DNA of 64,000 bases, from positions 62,001 through 126,000 of the forward strand of contig VWZL01004340.1 in NCBI GenBank assembly GCA_013396915.1, read 5' to 3'. How positions within the stretch are numbered: the stretch's first letter is position 1; each line of letters opens with the position of its first letter. Below, piece after piece: positions 22,393-34,025 of this stretch. The translations under genes and the position numbers were made by a program. The notes under the pieces are model-generated. The model saw nothing but the letters and a program-made list of their open reading frames with translations, ran no database searches and was not told where the DNA came from. The stretch is from Stercorarius parasiticus (taxonomy: Eukaryota > Chordata > Aves > Charadriiformes > Stercorariidae).

Positions 22393-25300
22393 AATTCTTG
22401 GGATGCGCTCAAACATTACGACGGTGGAGACCATATAAGTAGCTAGATTAGAGCAACAGACATAACAGTGGTATTGGATACAGAAATAGCAGCCATTGCC
22501 AGTTCCATGGAAAGAGAGGACAAACGAATAAACATTGATGATAACATCTGAAACCACCAGGCTTGGAAAAGCCTCTTTATTTTAGGAATAATCCGCTGAA
22601 AGATGCCAGAGCTAGATCTGACCAGCTCTGACTTTTTCTCAGGAGTATAATTCCCATTGAGGAAGAAAAGGATGTTGAGGGTGGATAAATCCAGGAACCT
22701 TCTGTGCCATCATCTTTTAGTCACTAAGCTCTAGGGACAAATACAAGGGTTTGGTTGGTTGGTTGGGCTTATTTTTGTTTTTATTTTAAATCTGTAATTT
22801 TTCCTAAGCATTTTTTTCCGGATGTTTTTCATGCTGAAAAACTGCATGCGGTCCCAGGATGACATACAAATTGAACGCAAAGGCAAGCAAAAAATCCAAA
22901 TAGGTCTATCTCTCAATACCTCTTAGGTAAAAGATGGTCTCACCTCTACAGGACCTCCTCCCCTGTTAGCAGATCTAACACACCGTCAAGAATAAGGCAA
23001 GGAAGAATCCAGAAGGAAATGGTAAGCACATTGACTGCATGTCAGTGCAACTATACTATAAGTCCTACCCCAGCCTATAGGGCTGGAAAGGTATTTTCGG
23101 TGTCTGATATAATTTAGGAAGATGTTTCTGATGGAACACAGGCTGCGCCATTCCAGGGAGGGAGGAATTGGCTTCTCTAGGATTACTGAAAACCTACTAA
23201 ATAAGAAGCTTTCTGTATTCCTTCACAGCTGGAGAGCAATCATTGCAACACAATTAGAAAAGCTGGAGGCTGAAAGAACAGAAACTCTCTGATTTGACCC
23301 GAATTCTTTACGTTATAGCTGGTGTGTTCAAAACACATCTGGGTTTTGTGAAGTGCAAGACACTGTATATCTCTGTCTGCCTCAGCAATATTTTGAGCTT
23401 TACATTGAGCTGAGTGCTCAAATCCTGGGAGGCAGCATTGGGAGGCCAATCCCTTGGGACATCCTTGGTGTCAAATTCTTTGAGGATACTTGAGTAGACT
23501 ATGCAAAGGAATCACTTCGTGTGTCTCAGGGAGGTGACTTTTACCTTCTGTAGGGCACCACGAAGACCATACATTGTAAAACTGTGCCCAATTTTGGTTT
23601 CCTCAGCAAAACAGAGGTACTAAAAAATAAATCCAAGCATGATTGCAATGCAGTTTTAAGAGGTTTGAGATTCTGATTCAAGACGGGGATGCCTAAAATA
23701 CACATTAAGGGTGAAATGCCGGCACCATGAAAATCAGCAAGAAAATCTCCTAGTGACTGCGTTGGGACTGTATCCATACAGTTTATCCAGACAAAGACAG
23801 TATAAACACCAGAGGCTCAATTGTCTCTGAGCTAACAGTGCTCAGTTGTTTAAGCGCAGGAAACGGCCCACCCTTTTCCCACCTTTGTACACCCAGGCAG
23901 GGGTCAGACGCAGTGTAGCTGCCATAAGGGCAAAGCTGATCCAAGTTAATGTCTGGCATAGGGTGACCAAGGCAGGGAGATGGCAGAACCGCTGCCCTGG
24001 TGCTCTCCGAATGACTGCAGAGTTGGCCACAAATGAGGCAAACGGACGGTAAATCTGTGAAAATGCCCTGTGGCCAAGCAGGTACGCTCTACCAGTTGTC
24101 TTGGAGAAACTGGCTTAAACCACTGCTCAAGACACAGGTTTCTTTCTTAGAGTATAAAGTCAATACTCAGGTGAAAGAAAGGTTTCAACACTTGCCTTAT
24201 AAGGGGAAGAAGTCCAAGGAAACAAAAGTACCACTGCCATCGACACAACACATCCCGCTTCCTTCCCGTATCTTTTGCCATCACAACAGGATCCTCAAGT
24301 AATTGTTTTTAATTCAGGATTGAGGTGATTTCATCCTTCACGTTCATTATCTGAGTAAGCAAGTACATACTTCTCTCGTTCTTCATATTTGTCCTGATTA
24401 TTCACCTTTGGTAATGGAACATATAACAGGAGATGGAAGGCGTGAGTTCACTGCCAGGAAGTGTCTCCGCAGGCAAAATGAAATGCAGGTACAAAAGTCA
24501 AAAACATGATGGAAGAGAAAACTATCTTTTCATTTTTTCTTAACTGAAAAACTCAAAGCAAAATAGTTGCCCAGTCTTCTACAGGAGCTCTGCACAGATG
24601 AAGCGTTGTGAAGCCCTCATCTTAGGAGCAGCGAGAGGAGGCACCAGAGCTGAATTTCCATGCTACACAGACGCGCGCGCATTTAATCCAGTTGTGATTT
24701 TCTTAATATGCAAAGATCCCAAAGTCAGCTCCGATTCGAGTCATCAGTTCCAGCTAATTTTCAAGCTAAGGGCTCTAGTAAGCAGACTCAAGAGCATCTG
24801 GGCAAATTTAGCTCCAACCAATTTGCCTCTAGAGCATCCTTTGAATACATTTGCATAGTCTGTGTTCACAAAGCTACATAAAACATGCCTTGCCAGCTGC
24901 TGGCTGGGCCTCTCAGCCTGGCATGCTGCTCTCGCCGATGAATATCCGCGAAAGCCTTGAAAAAGTGCTTACAGTCATTCACCTTTCCTTTAGTTGATAT
25001 TAAATGTACCCCTGTATAATGGTGCGTGACGAACGTCTGCAATAACGAACGTTTAGCCACTGGGCAGGCAGCGTGCAGGCAGGGGGCTCATTGCCCCACA
25101 TCACTGTGCCGCAACCTCGAGCTAATGATAAGATAGCTGAGGGTAAGAATGCAGAGCCATCGCTGCCGCCCGGACTTGGCTTTCCCACCGCAGCACAGTG
25201 CCAAATTTGATAGTCTCTTTGGTGATCCAGGCACATACCCATTAAGACAAGTTTATTTTAAAGAGGTCAGGTAGCAGCTGATGGGCGGTGGGAATCTTTT

Positions 25301-25450
25301 AGCATTCCCAAAACAGGCAGCGTTTGAATGAACAATCTACAGATGCAAACGTCAGCAGGGGTATTGGCAATACCCTGTGCTAGAGCCTTCCTGAACTTCG
25401 CGTACTCGCTGTTTGGTGCCTAATTATAGTCCCTATAGCAGTTCGTTATT
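22393..25450. other. noncoding DNA, nothing recognised
   Basis: No gene, RNA or mobile element was recognised. The only oddity is a short ACGCGCGCGC alternating tract near 24670. Open frames are below 90 codons and without motifs. Confidence 0.6.
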
Positions 25451-25454
25451 TACA

Positions 25455-25530
25455 GCACATTGGGATGTAGGGATCCCGGTCAGATTCGGAGTCCCTTTGT
25501 GCCAGGTGGTGCACAAAGACAAATGCCAGC
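25455..25530 (+). repeat. ancient amniote interspersed repeat fragment
   Basis: The text GATCCCGGTCAGATTCGG, then GTCCCTTTGTGCCAGG and GTGCACAAAGACAAA, parallels an old dispersed amniote repeat whose copies read roughly CCCATTGTGCTAGGCGCTGTACAAACACAGA. The same family seems present at 28945-29050. I cannot assign a Repbase name. The match is from memory and decayed. Confidence 0.4.
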
Positions 25531-25547
25531 TCGGGTAGATCATATGA

Positions 25548-25640
25548 GCTAAGGCCCTGCAAACCCTTAGCCATGTGCTGAACTTTCTGTACAGCTGTAA
25601 CTTCACTTGGTTCAGCCTGATCCGTGCAGATATGCAGTTC
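25548..25640 (+). repeat. arm of an ancient palindromic (MITE-like) element
   Basis: CCCTGCAAACCCTTAGCCAT, then GTGCTGAACTTTCTGTACAG, follows the pattern of a dispersed palindromic amniote repeat: CCTGCAAACACTTAAGCACA, then TGCTTAACTTTAAGCACGTG. Only the left arm is convincing. It directly follows another old repeat (25455-25530). Confidence 0.4.
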
Positions 25641-26829
25641 TATTGTGTTCTAGTTCATTATCTATTTAACACCTATTGAACTCTCTGCAACTGCTTAAAA
25701 GCATAAAGTAAATCATGCGCATAAATGTTTGTAGAATGTGGGGCTTAATAAAGACCAGCAGCGATAGGGGCAGAGGAAAGCTTGAGAGAGAGGGAAGATG
25801 AAAGTAACCGTAAAGGGAACTTGTGATTACATAGACTAGCTACATACATAATTTGCGGGCTTCGCGGTTTGGGAATTCTGTTTGTTTGCTTAATGTAAAT
25901 GAGCAAGAGAATTTAAAGAATCTCTGCCACCTACTGAAGCCGAGAACTGAAACGTTGTAGGCCTCACCCAGTGCATTTATAAGTCTTTCCTTGTTCAGCA
26001 AAACGCTTGGCCATGTTTTGCAAGAGGAGAATACCAAATAGCGTGTTTTCTGCAAGAACTGGGGGCCGCTTGCCCGCAAAGTGCAAACCCAAATAAACAT
26101 GCTGTCCCTCAAATACTCCTTGCACAACGAACGTAAGGAGGGGGGGGGCTCCTGTGAGGCTTGGGGGTGGTTTTTGTTCCAATATTTGTGAACTCCTTTC
26201 TGCATTACTTGAGTATCTCTAACCAAAAGCCACCTTTGGGAATGTTCTGTATTTAGCCTCTAATTTAGACGTACCCAATTTAGATGCAAGTTCTCACCAT
26301 GCATCACTTTTAGAACAAGTTTCTTTGTAAGCTGTTGACAGAAAATGTTTATAGTCCTATTATAATCGAGTAAAAAATGTGAACTGAGTAATGGATGTAA
26401 TATCTTTCCCTTCAGTTTACTGGAGTTTATTTCCCTGTTGTGCAAAGTTTTGTCCAGATTTTTTAAACAAATTCACTTTGTCTTGACTCATGCTTTTTAT
26501 TCTCCACGAAGCGTTTAACAAGCTGAAGTTTGGAGAGTTTGCAGACTGCATCTGTTTTGGAGTGACAATATTTCCAGGGAACCAGGATTCCTAAAAACAA
26601 TTACGTTAATCAGAAATGTGTTGTAACTCCTCTGCTTTGGGAACACCGAGATAACAGGTCACCTTTAACTTACTGACACACTTTGAATTTTGACTACTGA
26701 ATACTCGCAACAATCTACACATTGAGTATCAGCTATTTGTAGCACTTGGCAAATAGAATAAAAAAGGTGAACCTAAATGATTTTTTATCAGCTCTCTGCA
26801 GCTCTAAAAGTCCTATTTAACAAAGAGTT

Positions 26830-26900
26830 TCTATACTTGCTGAAGTTAAGCATACACTGAAGATAAGCATAAGCCTGGAAGCTTTGCTGAATTCATACTT
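26830..26900 (+). repeat. arm of an ancient palindromic (MITE-like) element
   Basis: GAAGTTAAGCATACACTGAA, then TAAGCATAAG and GAAGCTTTGCTGAATTC, parallels the right arm of the same kind of palindrome (AAGTTAAGCACATGCTTAAG, then TGCTTTGCTGAATC). It sits in AT-rich noncoding DNA. The other arm is not clear. Confidence 0.45.
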
Positions 26901-28944
26901 GGTTAGGTACGTCTTCACAGTTTTTGCTTAATCTGGGCCACAGCTAACAGCTGAGAAGTGATACTGAGTGTAACAACCGGGACTGCGGGGAGGGTGTGGA
27001 TGCTAGTTTTGACCCACTTAAATGGATCGCTATTCAAGCTTTGTGTCAGTTACAACATGTTAAAAAGATAGACTCCACAAACAGGCCCAAGTTATCTTCT
27101 TGATTTAACGACACCTCACTTTCTTATAGGTCTCCAGAGCCCTTTAGCTTTTTACCTTGCCTGGTGGCTTTCTTTTCAGCCCAGGGTGCCAAGCTGGCTG
27201 ATCTCAGTGAATATTGATACGTGAAACGAACAAGCCTTCCCTTTATTTAACATGGGTCTTGTTTGCTCTTCCTGGCATTGGATCATTATTACGTCTGCAG
27301 GGAGGGTTAGCTTTTAATCTGCGTGTTATTGTAACGTGTCTCCATCAAGATAGAGGCATGCCCCAGCAGGACAAGGTGCTGTGAAAGTTCAGGTTGTTGC
27401 TGCTAGCTTCCAGCAAAGGAAATTATTTTTCAGCCACCCATGTTGAATTGCCAGTGGCCAACACAGAAACCTTTTGTCGAACGAAAGTTACCGGACCGCT
27501 GATATTTACACCACCTAAGATGCAGCCCAGCCAGACCAGCAAATCAAAGGCCACATCTTGAATTTCCCACTGAAGGCTTTATCTTGTTAAGCTTGACTTG
27601 CCTAAGAAATCTTCCTTCATGATATTAACGCTATTGATTTGAACATGAACCCAATCCTTCTCCTACAGAAATTCCCTCTGAATAGAGTACCGAGAAGCCA
27701 AAACTTGTGGATTACACCAGGGAAAGAATATGCTATGAACGGGCATTATGGGCTTTAGGAGGAACGGAACAGAACGCAGTACACAATTATAAATCACAGG
27801 ATCGTGCTCTTACACCAAACACAGGATCCTTCCAAACTTCCCTCTGAAATGAGCGGGAGGGAGGTTATCAAGGCTTAAGTCAATGCTGTACTGCAACACA
27901 CCTTTGCCATAACTTCGGTTGACGGTTCTCCCAGTGTACGCGCCTGTGGACAAACCACACTTTCTGAAGGCTTCTATGACCTTCATATACAGACCGCGGT
28001 CTTTCCAACAAAAGCAAACAAAGCTCCCAACTCACGAGGAAAGACATTTAGATTATGACAACCTGCTGACACACATGATAAAAGTGCTTTTTTCAACTCA
28101 AAATAGCCAGAATACCCCTATGAAATATTCTTTCTCACACAACATGCTGTTTTCTCATTATGTGTGTTGACATTTTTCAGACTGACCTCAGCTAGATATT
28201 TTGTTCCGGAGTCCCCATTTAGTGGAACATTTAAACAATAACACTTTGAAGCATGCTCAGTCTCTCTTTTGAAGTCCATTCAGGCTCTGCCCTAGGGTCA
28301 GCAGGCGCATTCCAGCAATGATGCACGGACCATCTGCTGTACAAGTTTAAATCCCACTGGTCCTATACCTAGAGGTACTAACGCGTTGCATAACTCGCAC
28401 TGAAAAACAGCCTGTCAGTTCAGACGGGATTTGGATTTATTCCTATAGTTCTCTTATCCTCCCGCTGGAGGGCCCGCGCACAGTAACCTTTGAGCGTGGT
28501 TTCTGGGGACTACAAATTAATGAGATAAATAATAAGAAATGACATTAAGTTCTTGCATTCAAAGCCTTCATTTTCCTTTCCTCACCTACACCCTGGTTCT
28601 GTGATTCCCAGAGCTCACTGTCTGGCATCTCATTTAGGTGCCTTCCTATTCCTGACTTCTCACTTAGGTGGGCTCTGTCTAAGTTACCCTAAATAGTGGT
28701 CCATAGCTTAGGGTCAATTGCTGAACAGGGGAAAACCAGGATGGTGCTACATGAAGGGTGAATTTTCCCAGACAATGTCAATGATTCAGATGACCAACGA
28801 CCATTTACTTGGGTAGGAATCTGGCATCAAAAACATGACAAAAATCTCTGCCAAAATATGTCTTTGTCTATATATTTTATCCATTGTGCTTTAATGTTAA
28901 CTAGTCATTATTAAACTTAACAATGCATTGGCTAAGGTTAATGT
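26901..28944. other. noncoding DNA, nothing recognised
   Basis: No gene, RNA gene or repeat recognised. The sequence is mostly AT-moderate and single-copy in appearance. The short plus-strand open frame near 27919 has no motif. Confidence 0.6.
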
Positions 28945-29050
28945 ATTTCAGACCCAAGCACTGTTGGTCTTATTGATGCTACGTAAACATAGAGGAAGGA
29001 GTGGTCCCTGCCCTTGGGAGTTTAAAATCTAAACTTGGACAATACACTTC
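28945..29050 (+). repeat. ancient amniote interspersed repeat fragment
   Basis: GATGCTACGTAAACATAGAG, then GTGGTCCCTGCCCTTGGGAG and TTTAAAATCTAAA, closely follows an old amniote dispersed repeat with the order GGCGCTGTACAAACACAGA, GGTCCCTGCC and GCTTACAATCTAA. Spacing between the blocks is conserved. The element may continue towards 29400, where AGCATGGGAGAGGG-type text appears. The family name is not certain; it could be the tail of a CR1/L3-type LINE or a SINE. Confidence 0.5.
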
Positions 29051-29421
29051 AAACATATGGTATATCCTGCAGGCTGAATTAGCAAACTTCAATCAGCATT
29101 AGCCTTAACAATTAATTTATGTTGCACATATGTTCTGCGTTTGGGGGCATTAGTCCTGATGGGCCCCTTGAAGGAAATGTGAGTGTATGTACATGCTGAC
29201 CTTTTAATGGTGGCAGAAGGACTCAGCAACAAGCAGGAGGAGGCCAGTCAAAACCTGCGGGATGGAGCATGACACAAGGATAAGCATGGGAGAGGGACAT
29301 CAATAGGGTACAAAAGAGGGAGACTTGGAAGTCGTGTGGCGTGAGTGAAGAACAGCCATAGGAGAGCAAGTCTTTCAAAGCAGCTCAAGCACTAGTTGAG
29401 CACCAAAATAAATGGGCACAT

Positions 29422-29515
29422 TTCCACTTTTGAGTATCTGTCGCTTATTTAGATGCCTCCTTGGAAACTGAGCTCTCCGGAAAATCTGTCCTCAATGGTG
29501 GGTGCTGAGCACTAG
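29422..29515 (+). repeat. ancient palindrome-type interspersed repeat fragment
   Basis: CACTTTTGAGTATCTGTCGC, then TTAGATGCCTCC, GGAAAATCTGTCC and TGGTGGGTGCTGAGCAC, parallel blocks of an old amniote dispersed family (TTTTGAAAATCTGGCCC, TTAGGCGCCTAA, GGGTGCTCAGCACC). Order is kept but divergence is high. Confidence 0.4.
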
Positions 29516-29763
29516 ACAATCTGGCCTGTTCATTTTCTCAGAGTGTGGCTCATCTGTTCTAAGGAACAAGTCCTTCTGGAAAAGTAAAAAAAACAAAAAA
29601 AAAAGGCAGAAAGAAGTGTTGGATACAGAAAAGCACGCAAGCTGCCTTGTGGGCTAATGATCAAGAAAAGCAGAACAAGCAAAATTTCTTAAAACAGATC
29701 AAGTCAAAAGTCTAGCCACCAGGACCCCTTGCAAACATTGCAGTAGTCCAGGAAGGAGGGTGG

Positions 29764-29900
29764 ACATGGGTTAAAGCACTGAGTAGGAGTCAGAAGATAC
29801 AAATTGGCTGATTTGCTTCATCTTCCTGCTCAAAACGTTCTTATCTGTCCAAAAAAAGAAGTGGAACGAGGATATCTGCCCCAGTACCCTACAGGGGAAA
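29764..29900 (+). mobile_element. MIR SINE (tRNA-derived), decayed
   Basis: The head reads GGTTAAAGCACTGAGTAGGA, then GTCAGAAGATAC, like the tRNA-derived promoter part of MIR (GGTTAGAGCACTGGACTGGAAGTCAGGAGA). The tail reads CTTATCTGTCC, then GAGGATATCTGCCCCAGTACC and CTACAGGGG, like the MIR 3' end (CATCTGTAAAATGGGGATAA, TACCTACCTCACAGGG). MIRs are ancient nonautonomous elements mobilised by L2 LINEs. The core between head and tail is partly lost. Both ends are in the right order and distance, which makes chance unlikely. Confidence 0.7.
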
Positions 29901-31231
29901 ACTGTAAACGTTAGTTAGGATCAAAATATGGCCTCTGATGGAAGAAGCAGCCCACGGGGTTGAAGGGAGATCCTCTGAGGCTTTCTGCCTCCACAAAACA
30001 GGGTTGAAAACAGCATAACAGAGCACGAAGGGACGTAAAACCACAGAGCATAATGTGGGACACGCTCCCATGTATGCAGAAACCCAGCCCCCAGCTGTGG
30101 ACGGACATAAATCCCCCATTCATTAGCCATGCCTCATGATGGATTGTGACGTAGCAGTAATGGGGGCCAGTCAACCTTTTAGTTAGACCTTCTCAGACCT
30201 TGCTGTCACCTTTGATCCACGTGAACCAAAGTGGTTGCCTTTTGCATAATGCAACTCTCTCTTTGCGTCACCTCTAAACTTGTCCTTGAGTCTCCCTGGT
30301 GGGATCCCGTAAGAGGATTGGGTGGGCCAGGAGGGAGAAACTCCATTGTTTGAGCACAAAAAGCCACGTTCATTAGTAAGCAGCATCTTAGAACCAGTCA
30401 TGGAAAAAAAAGAGTGGATTTGCCATTAAATCGGATATTCTTGGAGGTTTTCCTCAGCACAACTCCCTCTTTAAGCTAACAGAAGCAACTGAGAGACCTG
30501 CCCAGTAATTTCTGAGCTTCAGTCCCAGGTCTGACATGAACTCTGAAGCCAATATAATCCTCTTGTTCCCCACAATAAGGCCTCAATCCTCCACTGCCAT
30601 AAACCAGCCTAACTCCTTTTGCCTAAGTTAGTGTTACCCCATTTGAAGATTTGATTCAGAAATTAGGGCACCGTGGGGCAGGGTCCTGCAGAAATACCCA
30701 GGGAAATCTGGTCCCCAGAGAAGTTCACACTCCAAAACAGCAATATGTGTACTTGTGAGTTGTTCTTATGACATTTTAGGCCCACAGAGCGGTTACCTCC
30801 TGACAGGACATGTTCCTCTCAGATCCAGGCTTAAGAGTGATGGATATCTCTCAGGATAATTAACCGTCTTCAGTTGCTGCTGCCAGAGAAAGGAGGGAGC
30901 TTTGCAGTGCCCACCGCACAGCCATAGAATAACTCTACGGAGGACCTGCCAGAGACTTGCTTGGTTCTTGATCCAGTTCAAAGGGGCCAGGTCAGGAGCT
31001 GGTAATTACCCAAAATTTAAACAAGGTTCCTAGTTCACATCCATTGCCATTTTCTAGTTACATTTGCCCTCCTCTTGGTAAACAGCAAACATTTTCTTGG
31101 AAACAGTCTCATTTCTTATGCCAGTGGCAAAATAAACCCCAGCTCATCGTGGATGTGTCCTTTCCAAAGAATCACCACAAAAATGTCTGAAACCCTATAA
31201 AGGCTGTTAATGACTCTAAATCTCCATAGGG

Positions 31232-31268
31232 CTTTTTTTCCCCCCTTCCTCTTCCCTCTTTTCTCCTT
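31232..31268. repeat. homopyrimidine tract (37 bases)
   Basis: An uninterrupted run of T and C: T7, C6, then mixed TTCCTCTTCC. Polypurine-polypyrimidine tracts can adopt triplex structures and are also common next to splice acceptors, but no AG-bounded exon is evident downstream. Confidence 0.85.
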
Positions 31269-31853
31269 GCCCTGACGAGCTGGTGAGTTGGGAATGGTTT
31301 AAAATACCACAATAGCCATGGCAGGACATCAAGAAAGAAAAAGGAACAGGGTTTTGAAATACTTTCTGTAAGGCTCCAAGCACTTGAGTTGGTGCTTAAC
31401 TGACTGGACTTCACCACACAGCAGTCAGATGATCTCTGCAGCTTTGGGAAATAGGAGAAACTCTGGAGGAGGGTGGGGGGGAAACGGTCTCTGCCACATT
31501 GGTCTTTATTGTCTTATGGATTTTATCACAGTATTGTTCTTTATTTCCTGCTATTTATAGGCTCTCATGTTTTGTGCTGCTTTCATGTTTGTGTTATCTG
31601 CCTTCCCACGACATGTTTCACCCCAGCCCTTGCCTACAGCTGGATCCATGAAGGCCAGACAAATGGTTTTGAATGGCACATCAGGGCTCATCTTCTTTCT
31701 CTGGGCGATGCATGCAAACTGCCCTTTTCTGAAGCACTAAGCGACCCAAGATGGGCAATTTAAATGATGACGGTTGCTCTGCACACTCTTGCGTAAAGGA
31801 GCCGAGGAGTTTGCCACTGGGCTTTTGGGTATTAAGTGATGACATTCTTTAAG

Positions 31854-31878
31854 AGCCCCAGCCAGTGATGCTGGGGCT
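31854..31878. other. perfect 9-bp hairpin
   Basis: AGCCCCAGC (31854-31862) and GCTGGGGCT (31870-31878) are exact reverse complements around a 7-base loop. The stem is GC-rich. No run of T follows and no RNA gene is recognised around it. Confidence 0.7.
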
Positions 31879-32223
31879 GTTTCCTCTGAAATCCATGCCT
31901 TACAACAGATTTAAACCATCAGCCCATCAGGGCGTGACTTCACGATAACCACTCCGGAAACTTCACCTTTTTGTAACTCCTGCCTTTGTGCAAGGTACTG
32001 CAGAGAGAACGAGGTACGGGGGCTGCTCTTGTCCTCATTCCCCATGATGCAGGGATGCGACTCCACTGAGCTGAACTAGAGAATGTGAAGTTAGTTCTGG
32101 TTTGAAACAAACAATGAGGTTTGTAAAACTCAGCTGCCTGCCCTAGTAAACATATTGCCTAAAAGGTGGCCCAACAGGCCGTGGGGCTAGAAATAAAAAT
32201 GGGAGAGGCGCAAAATAATGCTG

Positions 32224-32245
32224 AAATCACTGGAGTCAGTGATTT
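32224..32245. other. perfect 9-bp hairpin with 4-base loop
   Basis: AAATCACTG (32224-32232) and CAGTGATTT (32237-32245) are exact reverse complements separated by GAGT. It may be the centre of an old palindromic repeat like those at 37.1 and 45.6 kb. Confidence 0.7.
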
Positions 32246-33639
32246 AATCCTAATAGTGTCCTTGTACCTCACCCCACAGCGGTTTCCAGGCAGCCAAAAC
32301 ACCAACTCCAGGCACAAAGCAGAAACCAGGCTGCTGGTTAGGTGGGCTGGAACGGAGGGATTTACCCTCAACAACGGTCCCCTTCCTGCACTTAGCGAGT
32401 GACAGCGAGCCTCTCGCATCCATCCGCAGCTTGCATCACTTCTCCTCGTGTACGGAGCAGCCTGCCTTGGAAGCGACCACACAGCTCGGTGCCAGTAACA
32501 ACAAGGAAAAACCCTTCACCTAAACAGAGGGGAACAGCAAGCCCTGCTTTGGGACCCTTTCACAATACGCATCCAGCAGCAGCGCCTGCTATGGGCTGCT
32601 GGAGAATTACAAAGAAAATTAAACACTTGCTTAAAGACGGAGCTAGTCTTGACCAGCTTTTGCTTATGGGATTTTTGGGGAAGTCACTCCCACTGTTTTA
32701 TCCGTGAATACGTGCAAAAGGGCCTCAGGACATTGTTCTTCAGTGCTGCAGAGCAGTATAAAGGCACCTGCTTGTCAATGAGAGTCATTCTGTTTTGCCT
32801 CAAATTGTGCCTATTCTGGAAACATCCCTTGAAAGAAGAAGCAGAACTTTCCTGTAAGCAGCGTGAAGTGCAGGTTTCTTATTCAGACAGTTTGACACCG
32901 GTTTCTGTAGTTATCCTTGACTCTCTATAACAGCCAGACTGAAAGAGGAGACATGATGGAAATAGAAAGCATTTATGATGCACCAGACTAAGTAAAAATA
33001 AAGTGTGGTGCAAGGAGAATTAAGAGGTGGCAAAGCACATGCTCACTTTGGTGAGTCCCGGGATTCTTTCTAAGGTGATGCTAAGAAGCAAATTTATATC
33101 AAGCCATAAACACTGCTAAAGCAAATACCTTGTCTCCCAGGCACCAGTGAGTCCCGAAAGCTGCCATTTGAAATTTCTAGTGCCCATTACAGGGAAATCA
33201 TCCATTTTGCCACATGCAAACCATGTGGGAAAAGCTGTGTGGCAATCCTTTTTCAGGGTGGCAGAAAAAAATTCACCATTAGGAACTCCACAACACTGGA
33301 AACCAAAGACCAGACCAACTCTCATCCTGTCGGAGAAGCAATTAAAAGTGTGAAACCAAAGATTTCCAGCAGAGACTGCTGCAGAGGCTTAAAAGATAGT
33401 GGCTCTGGAGCAACTGCTGTAAAAATAGCCCCAGCTCCCCCCGAAAAGTGCCGAGTGCCTTGGTGTCCATGGGGAACAGCGTGGACCGGGGGTGTCACCT
33501 CTCCCAAGCCCAGCAGTTACATTTTTCTTCTGTCCTTTGTTTCAGTTGATGAAAATCCAACTGTTTTCAGCTCAGTGTCTGGTACAAGCCAACTCCTGTT
33601 TATCCCCTGAGACGTGCTTTTCAGCGTGTCATCAGCTGC

Positions 33640-34025
33640 TCTCTCGGCCACCATCTAAGGCGCATTGACAGGTTGCGGTAGTTTTCCAGTCAGACTCTGA
33701 AATGGTTATTCACACTTTTATCGTGGCAAGATTAGATTATTGTAATTCTTTATTGGCCAGCTTCCCAAAGCGGGCTCTGCACAAACTCCAGATGGTGTGA
33801 AATGTGGCCGTCAGGATTTGAGTTAAGAAGGGACAGTATCATCCATTCTGTTAAAACCTCTACCTTGGCAACTGGTTAGACAGCAAATTGATTTCAAAGC
33901 CAAAAACCATCCTTTTCCCCTCTGTGCCCAGCTAAGGTCAGGTCTCTGTCAGCAATCTTATGATTCGTTATGGTCCAGAGTACATTACCGGGGCTCATGC
34001 TACCTGGTAAATAATTATCTGAGGA
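33640..34025 (+). mobile_element. L2-clade LINE relic, reverse-transcriptase C-terminal region
   Basis: From 33702 the plus-strand frame reads MVIHTFIVARLDYCNSLLAS, then FPKRALHKLQMV and a stop. From 33845, in another frame, it reads ILLKPLPWQLVRQQIDFKAK. L2 reverse transcriptases end with a block of the form LVHAxVTSRLDYCNALLxGLP..LQxVQNAAARL...HITPVLRxLHWLPVRxRIDFK. The order and spacing of SRLDYCN, LLxxLPK, LQ, the L-x-LxW-x-VR motif and IDFK all agree. At least one frameshift and several stops show it is long dead. Weaker similarity extends upstream to about 33640 and downstream to about 34025. No intact ends or target-site duplications are visible. Confidence 0.85.

Larger units (their letters stand above)
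29901..33639. other. noncoding DNA, no gene seen
   Basis: Nothing coding recognised. The stretch holds a 37-base homopyrimidine run (31232-31268) and two short perfect hairpins (31854-31878, 32224-32245). Minus-strand frames at 29889-30174 overlap each other in three phases and are chance. Confidence 0.6.

Noticed and set aside
24846..24872. TTGCATAGTC...CACAAA, slightly like miR-153
   Set aside because: The match breaks in the middle and no opposite hairpin arm is present.
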